Shown here: positions 32,897 to 44,260 of the stretch, in pieces
Position numbering within the stretch: position 1 is the first letter of the stretch
Layout of the letters: the number at the start of each line of letters is the position of its first letter
Source of the DNA: Megamerina dolium
Taxonomy: Eukaryota > Arthropoda > Insecta > Diptera > Megamerinidae
DNA: 64,000 bases
Direction: 5' to 3'
Assembly (NCBI GenBank): GCA_963854835.1
Contig: OY978530.1
Span: forward strand, 8,218,354 to 8,282,353
Notes under the pieces: generated by a model
What the model saw: only the letters and a program-made list of their open reading frames with translations
Databases searched by the model: none
What the model was told of the DNA's origin: nothing
Program-made: the position numbers and the translations under genes

Positions 32897-34540
32897 CAGT
32901 GGCTCAGAGCTTATTTCGTACAGTGTATATATTTTTATGTACATGGCTGTAACATCGAAACTAAAAAACTTATCGATAAGTTTTGAATGTAGATGTCTGT
33001 GTATGTGTTTAGTAAACCTAATAAGAAAACGGGGAACCCCAAAAATTTTTCTTTTTGTTATGCAAGAGAGAAAAACTATTGATCAGCTGATTTTCAGCTC
33101 ACATCTTATTTCGTACACAAACTTCAATGTAAGTAAGTTTCATTCTGCCGCGCAGTTACAAAGTTTTTTTGAATTGTATGAGTTTTTGGACCTTTTTAAC
33201 TATTATAACAATTTTTATTATTATTATTTTAAATAGTTAAAGTGCTGTAAATTAAACATTTAGCTTTATGGGTCATCGTACAACGATGGAACAGCGTAAA
33301 CTGGTAATTAACCATTTTAGGAAAGGTCAGAGTGTGCGAAAAATTGCTGAAATGACAAATTTAAGTGCCTCAACTGTCCAATACATCATTCAACGCTTCG
33401 TTCGCGAAAATCGGTTGGAGAACAAGGGCAGAGAAGCACCTAATAAGATTTTCAACGCATCAGACGAGCGTTATATTGTACGAAAAATTAAGAAAAATCC
33501 AAAGTTATCCGCTCCGAAGTTGGCTGCAGAGGTTCAGCGTGAAATAGGAAAATCATCCAGTGCTGAAACTGTCCGACGTGTGCTGCGCAATCATGACTTG
33601 AACGGTCGAGTAGCCCGAAAGAAACCATTCATTTCGAAAATGAATATACAACGCCGACTTGACTTCGCCAAAGAGCATATTATTAATACTCCTGCGTTCT
33701 GGAATACCGTTATTTTCGCGGATGAGTCTAAGTTTAATATTTTTGGCTCGGACGGAATGTCATATGTTTGGCGTAAAGCTAATACCGAGCTAAACAAGGA
33801 GAACCTTAAGCCCACAGTGAAGCATGGTGGCGGTAGCGTGATGGTTTGGGCCTGTATGTCAGCAGCCGGAGTAGGTGAATTGGTTTTTATTGAGGGAACA
33901 ATGGACAAAATGAAGTACCTCGAGATTCTGAAAAACAATTTACTTCAAAGTGCAGACAAACTGGGTTTGCGGGAAGAATTTCGGTATTACCAAGATAATG
34001 ACCCAAAACATAAATCTGGGATTGTGCAATCTTGGCTTATTTGAACACTTGATGTCTCCACCACCACAGTCACCTGACATGAATGTGATTGAAAATCTTT
34101 AGTCTATTTTGGACAATAAAATAAGAACACACAAGATTTCTAATAAGCAAGACCTAAAGAAGGTACTGATGGAGGAATGGAAAAAAATCACACCAGACAT
34201 CACTCAAAAATTGGTGGATTCAATGCCAAGTAGACTCCAGGCTGTCATTAACGCTAAGGGATGTCATACTAAATATTAAAATCAACTTACTTTGTTTTTA
34301 GTTTGAACTTAAAGAGACTGTACGAAATAAGCTGTGACATGAATTTTCCTATTTTTTTCTTATTTTATTTTTTTATAGTGTCAAACACTAAAATTTTGAA
34401 AAAGTAAATTTTGGAAAATAAAAAACAAACCTTCCTTTAAAAAATGGCATTTATATTTTGTTCAAATTTTTGCTATATTAGGAATTACAACTGCAGCAAT
34501 TTTTAAACTGTCACTGTACGAAATAAGCTGGGAGCCACTG
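32897..34540 (+). mobile_element. Tc1-like DNA transposon, full length, 1,644 bp
   Basis: TA target duplication at 32895-32896 and 34541-34542. The inverted ends are CAGTGGCTC, two variable bases, then AGCTTATTTCGTACAGTG. Inner copies of the binding motif lie about 200 bp inside each end (33095-33118 and 34317-34341), an IR/DR layout. It inserted close to the start of SINE B. Confidence 0.93.
33268..34279 (+). pseudogene. Tc1-like transposase, frameshift plus one stop
   Basis: N-terminal paired-like helix-turn-helix (RKLVINHFRKGQSVRKIAEM, SASTVQYII), GRPR-like linker replaced by GREAPNK, catalytic FADESKF (first Asp) and YQDNDPKHKS (second Asp) in one frame to 34044; after a one-base shift near 34032, SPDMNVIENL with the catalytic Glu, then TAG at about 34099 in place of the usual Trp, and an otherwise normal C-terminus (PSRLQAVI ... 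CHTKY) to 34279. Two lesions in about 340 codons mean a fairly recent death. Start chosen at MGHRTTMEQRK, as in the family. Confidence 0.9.
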
Positions 34541-34549
34541 TATATATAA

Positions 34550-34801
34550 GTGGGTGCCATAGCTCGGTGGTTAATGTGTTGGCCTTGTGAACTGTAGGTC
34601 GTGGTTCAATTTCCGGTGGATGCTTAACAAATGATTTTTCTTTCGAACAGTACCCACCTGTCGGCAAGCAATTGGCAATACTTCCGACAGTAACAACTTG
34701 CCATGAAAAAGCTTCTAAAAGAGAACTCTGTGACAAAGCTCAGAAAAAGTGATGTCACAAGAGTTCTGCCGTTCGGAAGTAAGTAACGTCCCTTCTAATA
34801 C
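34550..34801 (+). mobile_element. SINE copy B, lacking its 3' part
   Basis: Head GTGGGTGCCATAGCTCGGTGG, B box GGTTCAATTTCC, body to GTTCTGCCGTTCGGA, with an internal gap and the tail replaced by a TA array. It lies 9 bp from the end of the Tc1 element. Confidence 0.85.
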
Positions 34802-34810
34802 TATATATAC

Positions 34811-34852
<42 letters not shown>

Positions 34853-34904
34853 GTATATATATATATATATATATATATATACGTATATATATATATATAT
34901 ATAC

Positions 34905-34955
<51 letters not shown>
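34802..34955. repeat. (TA)n array with regular ACGT interruptions
   Basis: TA tract broken four times by CG to give ATACGTAT units at irregular intervals. Confidence 0.95.
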
Positions 34956-34956
<1 letters not shown>

Positions 34957-35172
34957 GAGGGCGATCCCAGAACTATCCAACCTGACATATGTATAGATGG
35001 CGGTAGTAGTTTGAAAAAAATTACTCTGGTGAAGAGTGACAACCTTATAAAACGTACGTACGTACGTAAAACGTACGCTGTCAAGACGAACACCGTAGTG
35101 ATCGACCAATTGAGGTGGCCAGGCCAGAAACGGTTAAGAAAATCCACAAAATAGTATTGGATGATCGCCGGA
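34956..35172 (+). pseudogene. mariner element fragment, left part
   Basis: Begins ACGAGGGCGATCCCAGAACT, like a mariner inverted end, and later encodes [20 protein letters not shown], matching the linker before the catalytic domain of mariner transposases. Joined across the SINE C insertion to 35716-35935. Confidence 0.7.
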
Positions 35173-35297
35173 TGAAGGTTATTATAAAAAACACTTCTTT
35201 TTCACTTTTATATTTAAATGTTTTACACTTTATTTGTTAATATGAGTTTAATTGTGTTTATTTATTATTTAACGTATTTAAATTAAATATTTATATT

Positions 35298-35394
<97 letters not shown>

Positions 35395-35401
35395 GTATTT
35401 G
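35173..35401. repeat. AT-rich segment with (TA)n array 35303-35394
   Basis: No gene. A TA tract adjoins the 3' end of minus-strand SINE C. Confidence 0.9.
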
Positions 35402-35715
35402 TGTGGCACTTTTAAGTGCTTATCTTCCATTACTGTTGTGCGTGTTAAATTTTGCACAGTACTAGAAGGGACCTACTTATTTCAGCCGGTTCCGTAAGGC
35501 AGAACCCTTGTGATATCACTTTTTCTGAGCTTTGTCGCAGAGTTCTTTTATAAGCTTTCCATAGCAAATTTTTACTGCCGGAAGAATTAACAATTGCTTG
35601 CCGACAGGTTGGTACCGTTCGAAATAAAAATCTTTTCGATATTAAATAATAGGATTGAACCCACAACCTACAGAACAGAAGGCCAACACACTAACCGCTG
35701 AGTTACGGCACCCAC
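35402..35715 (-). mobile_element. SINE copy C
   Basis: Minus-strand copy: 3' tail TGGCACTTTTAAG at the left, head CGGCACCCAC at 35706-35715. It has an internal deletion in the tail (GCTTATCTTCC) relative to copy A. It splits a mariner fragment. Confidence 0.9.
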
Positions 35716-35935
35716 GTTATACATCGTATATTGACCGGAAATTTGGAGATGAAAATACTGTGTGAAAGATCGGTGCCGCGTTTGCTCACAATAGAACAAA
35801 AACAACAGTTCACACATCCGATATTGCGATGGCCAAAATCAATGAGTTAAAGCTCGAAATGCTTCAGCACGCACCTTATTTGCCAGATTTAGCTCTTTCG
35901 GATTATTTTCTATTTCCAAATCCAGTCTCTGATAT
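35716..35935 (+). pseudogene. mariner transposase fragment, right part
   Basis: Encodes CERSVPRLLTIEQKQ, then HTSDIAMAKINELKLEML and APYLPDLALSDYFLF. The last is the third catalytic Asp region of a DD34D mariner (family APYSPDLAPSDYFLF). Most of the catalytic domain between is missing. Confidence 0.8.
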
Positions 35936-37148
35936 TATCATGTTTATTTATACATAATTTCACCATTCGTAAATAAATAAAATGAGCTAATGTGAAATTT
36001 CAAATCTTTTGGGTTAGTAGAGACAGAGACTTTAGAAGTATAGATATATCCCACTGATAATAGAGAGCGTTTTACAGCAAATCTGCCGAAGACACAACTG
36101 AGACTTTAGAAGTATAGAGATATCCCACTGTTAATAGACAGCGTTTTAATAGCGTTTTAAACAATGGCCCCTTTTTCACTCAAAACCAAAAATGGTTCTG
36201 CATTCACTGGAAAAAGTTGGGATTGAGCATTTTCAAACGTAAACCAACCGCAGCTTCACACAATCAATTTGAATTGGCATGTCACATATATACATAAATA
36301 CTTTCATATGTACCTATATAAAGATTTAATTTATATTAAATTGTATAGGATAATTGCAAATTATATTTATACAAGCATATGCGAAATACAGCATATGTAA
36401 TACTTTAGTTACTTTTTGATCAGAAATTAATGAATATCAAAATTTTATTAAAAACATGTAGGCAATAAGAATTAGTTATATTACCATGGAACATAATTTT
36501 CTATTAAAATTTAATTTGTTTACAATATTTAATTATTATCAAAATGTTTTGCTATCAGGTGAATTTCAATAAGAAAGCATCCCATATTTGCCTACTACAA
36601 ACAATCAACTCGATCATCTGTTCGATTTTAATTGCTCTCATTTTTTCGTTTTCCACATATTTAACTACGTAAAATATATATGTACACATGCGAAGCAGAA
36701 TTGTCTATTTTTATACGCGAGATCGGCAAATTGTTCGTCTTTCATCGATTTCGCTCGTATTGGTACACACACTCATCTACGCATGCATATTTGTTTTTGC
36801 TTATGCTCTCGTTTCTCGAGGAAAAAAAATACTCATCATATTTCTGATATTCTACTTTGTCTTCCATATATAAAAAAAATTTACACATGCGTGATAAGGC
36901 GAGTCGAATTTGTATGGCGAAATAGCTGACAAATCGTATGGGGAAAACTAAAACAACCGATCTCGCGTATTTATCAATGAAAAATACACAATTCTGTTTC
37001 GCATGTGTAGATATACATATATTTTACGTAGTAAAATATGTGGAAAACGAAAAAATGAGAGCAATTAAAATCGAACGAAGGTAAATACGGGATGCTTTCT
37101 TATTGAAATTCACCTGATAGCTAAACATTTTGATAAGAATTAAATTTT

Positions 37149-39363
37149 CTTCTACTTCTTATGTGGCCATAACAACCGAATATCGATTTAGGCCGAAAAT
37201 AACATGCTTCGCCAGCCATCTCTGTTCTTCGCTAGCTGGCGCCAGTTAGAAATTCCAAGCGCCGTCAAGTTCTCCAAGGCGAAAATCTCCTCGGTTAGAG
37301 GTTGTGCGTTGGGTTTGGGACCCAACGCAAATTGCGGGGTCTCCTTTTTTATGTACAGGACAGAGAACACTGAGCCTCCAATCATCAGGCATGCTTTCAT
37401 CCGATCATATTCTGCTTATAAGCTGGTGCATGCGGGTGAGCAGCTCATCGCCTCCGGTCTTAAACAACTCGGCAGGCAGGCCATCAGCACCTGCAGCTTT
37501 GTTGTTCTTCAGCCTTAAAATGGCCGTTTCAACCTCGTCATAGTCGGGTGGTGGAATATCAACAACATCATCTGTAATTGGGGTTATCGGGCAAATTCCT
37601 CCACTGGCGGAATTATTCGTAGCATCGCCATTCAGTAACGTGGAGAAGTGTTCCCTCCATAGGCTCAGTACACTCTGGACATCTGTAACCAGACTCCCAT
37701 TTCCATCACGACAAGAAGAGGCTCCGGGATTTAAACATCCACTCAGGCGCTTGATATTTTCAAAGAATTTTCGAGTCTCATTCTTGTCGGTACATATCTC
37801 TATCTCCTCACACTCGCATCTTTCCAACTCCCTCTTCTTGCGCCTGAAAAGACGTCTCTCTGCACTCCTTTTCTCTCTATACCGCTCCTTAACAGCTCGC
37901 GTTGCGCCTGCGCGCAGGGTTTTTCTGTAGGCGGCGTCTTTCTCTGCAGTAGCGTCGCGACACTCCTGATCATACCACTCATTCCTCAGAGGCCGGCAGT
38001 AACCGATTACCTCCTCGGCAGTAGTATTCATGGAGTGGGATATATGTGTCCACCGAGCGCATGTATCATCAAGTGGGGGAGTGTTCTGCATAAGCAGATC
38101 CGATAGTCGAGTGGAAAATGCATCTGCTGTCTCTGGTGATCGCAGCTTACTAACGTCGAGCTTTCTCTGTGTGGGACTTCTCTTGTTATTTGCGACACAT
38201 AGGCGTGTGCGCACCTTAGCTGCAACAAGGTAGTGATCCGAGTCGATGTTGGCACCACGGATCGATTTCACGTCCATCACACTGGAAGCATGCCTTCCAT
38301 CAATCACCACATGATCAATTTGGTTTCTTGTACGTTGATCTGGAGACAGCCATGTCGCTTTGTGGATGCCGAGATGCTGGAATCTGGTACCACCAATTAC
38401 CATGTTTCGTGCTGCGGCGAAGTCGATCAGCCTCATTCCGTTATCGGAGGTGTTCTGGTGGAGGCTGAATTTTCCGACAGTTGGACCAAAGGTACCTTCC
38501 TTGCCCACCCTGGCATTAAAGTCGCCAAGCACGATTTTGATATCGTGGCGGGGGCAGCGATCATAAGCTTCTTCGAGGCGCTGAAAGAAGCTCTCCTTGG
38601 TCACATTGTCCTTCTCATCCGTCGGAGCGTGGGCACATATAAGGCTGATGTTGAAAAATTTTGCCTTGATGCGGATTGTGGCCAGCCGTTCGTTCACAGG
38701 CGTGAACTGTGAGACAAGATGTCGTAGTCTCTTGCTGACCAAAAATCCACATCCTAATTCGTGCCTTTCAACATGGCAACTGTAGTAGATGTCACAGGAC
38801 GCTCTTTTGGAGCAGCCCTGTCCTGTCCATCGCATTTCCTGGAGAGCGGTGATGTCAGCTTTGTCAGATGTCATTTTTCGAGGACATCAACCAGCTGGAT
38901 AGAGGTACCCTCCCTATAAAGGGATCGGACATTCCAGGTGCATATCCGTAAATCGTTGTCCTTTTTTCGTTTGCAGGGGTCATCAACAAAAGCGGTAGTC
39001 CTTATCCGAGGCATATTTGTTTTTTTCATTGGGGGGGGTTTTTTATGTGGCGGGTCCCAAACCCAACGCACAACCTCTAACCGAGGAGATTTTCGCCACT
39101 CACTTCAGCCGCCTCCCAGCGGGTGCCAGGAAGACGTTGCCCGGTGGTCGCCACATGGAGGGCCTCCATTAATAATAATGAAAGTAAGCAGAGCAAGCTA
39201 TATGACTACCCATCATTAACAAATAAAGGTATCATCACATAGCGCTCAGATCAAACTACATGACAGCCAGTGAGTTTACTAGCGATGAGTTCAGCAAGGA
39301 TTGCGCTAGCCCCACCCGGTTGAGGCAGTTAGACACGTTACCTTGCGAAAACACCGCCAGACA
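37149..39363 (-). mobile_element. RTE-clade LINE inserted in foldback element 1
   Basis: Flanked by AATTAAATTTT (37138-37148 and 39364-39374), a probable 11-bp target duplication. The 3' end on the left reads GGCCACATAAGAAGTAGAAG (minus strand), as in the other RTE pieces here. The 5' region to the right (39100-39363) is non-coding. The element is internally deleted: the catalytic RT core is missing. Confidence 0.88.
37188..39071 (-). pseudogene. RTE ORF: endonuclease kept, reverse transcriptase mostly deleted
   Basis: APE-type endonuclease from ICTWNVRSLYREG (about 38950), a one-base frameshift at about 38874, then ALQEMRWTGQG, APTDEKD, VLGDFNARVG, GTRFQHLGIHKATWLSPD, RNQIDHVVID and DSDHYLV (catalytic Asp/His residues present), followed by the linker and the first RT motif (KAAGADGLPAELFK). 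After a stop at 37405 (HQLISRI) the frame jumps to IKKETPQFA and then directly to the ORF end (ISNWRQLAKNRDGWRSML). Such ORFs are often annotated as 'craniofacial development protein 2-like', but this is RTE endonuclease. Confidence 0.9.
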
Positions 39364-39790
39364 AATTAAATTTTAATAAAACATCATGTTCCATGATAAT
39401 TTAATATAATTTAATTAATACTTATTGCCTACATGTTTTTAATAAAATTTTGATATTCATTAATTTCTGATCAAAAAGTGACTAAAGTATTACATATGCT
39501 GTATTTCGCATATGCTTGTATATAAATTAAATAAATATAAATTAAAACTTTATAGTCGGATTCTTACATAGGTTCATATGAAAGTATTTATATATCGTAT
39601 GTGACATGCCTACTCAATTTGATTGTGTGAAGCTCCGGTTGGTTTGAAAATGCTCCATCCCAACTGTTTCCAGTGAATGCAAAACCATTTTTGGTTTTGA
39701 TTGAAAAGAGGGCCATTGTTTTTTCGCTAGATTTGCTGTTAAAACGCTGTCTATTAATAATGGGATATCTCTATACATCTAAAGACTCTG

Positions 39791-40423
39791 GGAAAATTTA
39801 GTCACGACTGTTAGTCTTTAGGTCCGCTCGCACGATATATATAGCTAATTAACTAAAACTAGGTACGTACATACAATTGTTTTCTCTCAAAGAGTGGACT
39901 CGATCGGATGAAAATTGCACTTACTTGCCATACAAAAATATGATTTCGAAAGTATGTTTTCTGATTCGAGTGCAGATAAACATACAGCTATCTAAATGAA
40001 AAACATATGAATTATTTATGGAAGCGAAGTGAAAAGGTCGGGAATGAAAGTATTCTGTTGAAAACCATGACTACACTATACAAAATTAAAATTTATTTTT
40101 GCATATTTATTTAGTTGATTTTGGTTTGGTTTTTTCACCTAATCCATATAATATACTGAACCCGAAACCCTAAATACCAATAATTAAAACAGATAAAAAA
40201 ATACACATGCACTTATCTGACCACAGAAACGTTATGCATTGTGGCCATTAGTTATAGTGAATCAGTTTGTGTGTTACATTTATATTTGAAAATCGAATAT
40301 TTATTAAATTGATCGAATATTTATTAAATTTGGTTCGTTGATTAAATTTTTTTTTTTAACTTATATTCATTTGTAAATTAATTTGCTGTTATTCTTTCTT
40401 GTTACTATATATTTTCAATTCAG
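39791..40423. other. Probable intron sequence upstream of the sv exons
   Basis: No element recognised. It contains a short tandem repeat (TCGAATATTTATTAAATT twice, near 40296-40340) and ends in a pyrimidine-rich stretch TATATATTTTCAATTCAG at 40406-40423, a good splice acceptor. Confidence 0.5.
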
Positions 40424-40925
40424 CTTGCGGTTCAGTTGTGTCCGGGAGTGATTATGCGTATAGTCCAGCATATACACAATATGGCAGCGCGTATTGTTCA
40501 TACGGTTACGGCAGTGCTGGTAGTGCGGCGAGTTTATTAGGCAAGTTATATTATTGTACACTTTGTTCTTTATATTTTTTATTGATTGTATTAAACATTA
40601 TAATTTATATACAGGCACTCCATATTATTATGAAAATAGTAGTGGGGTTAGTGGAATTGGTAGCATCGGTGGTAGTGGCACACCGAGTGGAGTCTTGAAT
40701 TCACAAACGATTTCCATTTCTGCTACTGCAGTTGCTGCTGCAACCACCGCCGCCACTGCTGCCTCGTCTTCATCGTCCACCAGATCAAACAGCAACAATA
40801 TACTCAATCAGCAAGATATGTGTTCACCACTGGCCGCCACACGTGCAAACTCACTGGCATCTGCGGCATCACCAACTGGTAGTGCATGTACCAAGTCGGA
40901 AACTTCGGATATATTTTTAGTCTAA
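40424..40925 (+). CDS. sv: Last two coding exons of a Pax2/5/8-type gene, probably shaven (sv)
   Basis: Exon 40424-40540, intron 40541-40614 (74 bp), exon 40615-40925 ending in TAA. Spliced, the segment reads SGSDYAYSPAYTQYGSAY, then SLLGTPYYYENSSG across the junction, an Ala/Thr/Ser-rich stretch, and a conserved-looking end (SPLAATRANSLASAASP, ACTKSETSDIFLV). The LL-x-x-PYYY motif with upstream Tyr-rich sequence is the C-terminal transactivation region of Pax2/5/8 proteins, and the end matches my recollection of Drosophila sv, a transcription factor of cone-cell and bristle development. The exon begins in phase after CAG at 40421-40423. The donor is GC (AG|GCAAGT), the acceptor ACAG. The paired domain and other exons are not in the window, so the preceding intron exceeds anything visible here or contains much of the TE cluster to the left. 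Confidence 0.7.
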
Positions 40926-41224
40926 GAAAAAATAAAAGAAGAAGAAGAAATGAACGAAGAAAAAATTACAAACATAATTTATTTCCAGTTATAATTTTTT
41001 TAATATTTTATGTAGGGTATGTAGTAATGGTGAAGTTATGTATTGTATTATTCTAGTAAAATTAATTAAATAGTTAAACAGATGAGCAAAACAAGAACAT
41101 ACATCTGTAGTTAATAATTTGTTTAATGTTTTCACTCTAATTATTTTTGATTACAACTTTATGTCAGAGTTTTGGTAACTATCTTAATTATAATAGTCGT
41201 TTTCACACAATATATTACTATTAT
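40926..41224 (+). other. Probable sv 3' UTR and flank
   Basis: AT-rich; an AATAAAA string lies directly after the stop (about 40931) and further A-rich signals follow. No other feature. Confidence 0.45.
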
Positions 41225-42655
41225 CAGAGACTTCAGACGTATAGAGATATCCCACTGTCAATAGACAGCGTTTTAACAGTAAATCTGAAGATGAAACAAT
41301 GGCCACCTTTTCACTCAAAACCAAAAATGGTTTTAGATACACTGGAAACAGGTGAGTATGAGCATTTTCACACGTAAACCAACCGCAGCTTCACACAATC
41401 AATTTGAGTCGGAATGTCACATATATAAATACTTTCATATGCATGAATCCGACTATGAAGATTCAATATTGAAATTATATAGGATAATTCCAAATTATAT
41501 TTATACAAGAATATGCGAAATTCAGCATATGTAATACTTTGATTACTTTTGATCAGAAATTAATGAATATCAAAATCTTATTAAAAATATGTAGGCAATA
41601 AGAATTAATTAAATTATCATGGAACATGATTTTTTATTAAAATTTAATTTGTTTACAATAATTAATTCTTATCAAAATGTTTAGCTATCAGGTGAATATA
41701 CCTAGAATCTCTGGTTGTTTTAGTTCTCCCATACGATTTGTCAGGTATTTCGCCATACAAATTCGACTCGCCTTATCACGCATGAGTGAATTTGTTTTGT
41801 ATATGGAAGACAAAGTAGAATATCAGAAATTTGATGAGTATTTTTCTTTCTAAAGAAACGAGAGCATAAGCAACAACAAATATGCATGCGTAGATGAGTG
41901 TGTGTACCAATGCGAGCGAAATCGATGAAACTATTTGATGTGTTGGCTGCTGAACAAGTGTAAAATGACAAAATTTTCAAAAATTTAATCGCATGATTGC
42001 TGTGTTGCCGATCTCGCGTATAAAAATAGACAATTCTGCTTCGCATGTGTACATATATATTTTACGTAGTTAAATATGTGGAAAACGAAAAAATGAGAGC
42101 AATTAAAATCGAACAGATGATCGAGTTGATTGTTTGTAGTAGGCAAATATGGGATGCTTTCTTATTGAAATTCACCTGATAGCAAAACATTTTGATAAGA
42201 ATTAAATATTGTAAACAAATTAAATTTTAATAGAAAATCATGTTCCATGGTAATTTAATTAATTCTTATTGCCTACATGTTTTTAATAAAATTTTGATAC
42301 TCATTAATTTCTGATCAAAAAGTAACTAAAGTATTACATATGCTGTATTTCGCATATGCTTGTATAAATATAATTTGCAATTATCCTATACAATTTCAAT
42401 ATAAATTAAATCTTTATCGTCGGATTTATACACAAGTACATATGAAAATATTTATATATGTGACATGCCGACTCATACTGATTGTGAGAAGCTGTGGTTG
42501 GTTTACGTTTGAAAATGCTCAATCCCAACTATTTCTAGTGAATGCAAAACCATTTTTGTTTTTGTGTTAAAAGGGGGCCATTGTTTCTTCGGCATATTTG
42601 CTGTTAAAACGCTGTCTATTAACAGTGGGATATCTCTATACTTCTAAAGTCTCTG
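41225..42655. mobile_element. Foldback element 2
   Basis: Left arm 41225-41695 and right arm about 42170-42655 are inverse copies with the same sequence as element 1 (CAGAGACTT tips, AGCGTTTTAACAG, CTCAAAACCAAAAATGG). The interior (41700-42170) is the spacer plus an unpaired arm part of element 1 in inverse orientation, so the left arm is about 200 bp shorter. Short ORFs in the spacer (for example 41741-42046) are shared with element 1 at the DNA level but look fortuitous. Confidence 0.85.
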
Positions 42656-42656
42656 G

Positions 42657-42870
42657 TAATACTTTAGTTACTTTTTGATCAGAAAATAATGAATACCAAA
42701 ATGTTATTAAAAATTTGTATTCAATAAGAATCAATTAAATTATCATGGAACATGATCAACTCGATCATCTGTACGATTTTAATTGTTCTCATTTTTTCGT
42801 TTTCTACATATTTTACTACGTAAAATATACATGTACACATGCGAAGCAGAATTGTCTATTTTTCATTGAT
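42657..42870. mobile_element. Foldback arm fragment 3
   Basis: A third, partial arm: TAATACTTTAGTTAC ... ATCATGGAACATGATC, then, after skipping about 90 bp present in the complete arms, AACTCGATCATCTG ... GCGAAGCAGAATTGTC. It directly follows element 2. Confidence 0.75.
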
Positions 42871-42879
42871 ATATACGCT

Positions 42880-44260
42880 AGATTCTAGGTTTCAATTGTT
42901 GGTTCATTATTCCACAATTTATATGGAGGCATTGTACTATCGCCAAAGTGGTTTAGTCTTTGTCTACCAAGAGCTTGACATTTACAGAGAATGTGCTCCG
43001 AGCTTACGATGTCTAAGTAGAAAAATCTGCAGACATCAGTGTCAGAACTCTTTAAGTGGTATCTGAGGCTGCAGTGACCCGCAAAATAACCACAAATAAT
43101 AAGTGGGTTGGCTCTATTAAACGTGAGTTTTTAGATATCCCTTTATTTGGGATTAGAACTGTTTGGCTTGACGCTGCCCTGTATTATTGAGCCAGAGTTT
43201 TGCAAATTTCTGTTTCTCCCATTTCCTGATAACCTCCTTGGCGTAGCATCTAGCCAAACCACAGAAGGGTTCAAGGCTGATCAGGGGCTTTTCAGCGACC
43301 ATTTTGGCTAGTTTATCAGCTATTTGGTTCCCCTCGTGTCCTTCATGGCCAGGTATCCACTTTAATTCTACTTAATTTAAGATTTTTAGCTCATTTAGAA
43401 GGCTCAGACATTCATCTACTAATTTAAAGGTGATTGTGAAAGATTGAAGAGCTTTTAAAGCTGCTTGGCTATCTGATAAAATATAAATGTGGGATCCTTG
43501 CATCTTTCTTCGAAGACACTCCTGTACGCATATTTCAATGGCAAGAACTTCCGCTTGAAAAATTGTTTGGTAAAACTCACTGGGGTTGATCGTCTGAATT
43601 TGGGGCCACAAATTCCCGCCCCGATTCCACCATCTTCCAACTTCGACCCGTCCGTGTACCAGACTTGTGAGCCATTCTTGAAGGTGATTGAATTTTTCCT
43701 CCATGCTTTTCTTTCGTTTATAACTCTTCCGAAGTGCCGGAAGTATGATTCGGCAACGGAATCCCACCCGGCCCTTGATATTTATATGGACTAAAGGATG
43801 AAATAGCCCATTGTACCCTATTATTATGGAACATTCTGTACACTAGTTTTCTGTATTCAGTTTTGGTGGTGATATCTGTATCAATTAGTGTTGGATGTTC
43901 AGAGAACAGAAAATTACCCGGGTAGTGAGTATCCAGTAAAAGTTTTCTGGTCTCAACCGGATTTTTCCATCTGGCTTTTTCAAGGTACATATACTGTTTG
44001 AGTGATATTTTTGTAAGGCTTTTTGTAGACCAACGGCTTGTGGATGACTCTTAATCTTGTCACAATGATCTCTCTTAGATCTCCTCAATTCTTTGTTGTA
44101 GTTAGTTAAAGCAGCCCTATAGGACACCCAGTACCCTGCTTCTTTTGCTTTATTTAATAGCCTTCCAGCGTCTTTTCTTAGTCCCATAAGTGTTTTGTTC
44201 CACCAAAGAACTGTCCTACGCAATTTCCTCATGTTTGCTGGACAACCCTCATGAAAGGCC
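42880..44260 (-). pseudogene. LINE ORF2 remnant: linker and RNase H only
   Basis: From the right: TVLWWNKTLMGLRKDAGRLL (post-endonuclease linker, about 44220), ALTNYNKELRRSKRDH, LLLDTHYPGNFLF and the first RT motif ISSFSPYK (about 43780). It then passes straight to the RNase H domain (about 43660-43300, with FQAEVLAIEICV and SDSQAALKAL), WIPGHEGHEGNQIADKLAK and a C-terminal tail. Several frame changes and stops. The catalytic RT core and the endonuclease are deleted. Confidence 0.85.

Larger units (their letters stand above)
36030..39790. mobile_element. Foldback (long inverted repeat) element 1, split by an RTE
   Basis: The left arm (about 36030-36725) and right arm (36965-37148 plus 39364-39790) are inverse copies of each other, each about 650-700 bp, starting with CAGAGACTTTAGAAGTATAG and including AGCGTTTTAA, CTCAAAACCAAAAATGG, ATCAGAAATTAATGAATAT and TATCAGGTGAATTTCAAT. 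A 77-bp local duplication of the tip is seen at 36030-36110. The spacer (about 36730-36960) has no convincing gene. No target duplication was found. The CAGAG terminus recalls hAT ends, but no transposase is present. Confidence 0.85.

Noticed and set aside
37405..38874. Host 'craniofacial development protein 2' gene
   Set aside because: The endonuclease is followed by RTE linker and RT motifs and lies within an element with a target duplication.
40210..40250. Runx-type site GACCACA upstream of the sv exons as a conserved enhancer
   Set aside because: A single 7-bp match is expected by chance, and no accompanying site cluster is seen.
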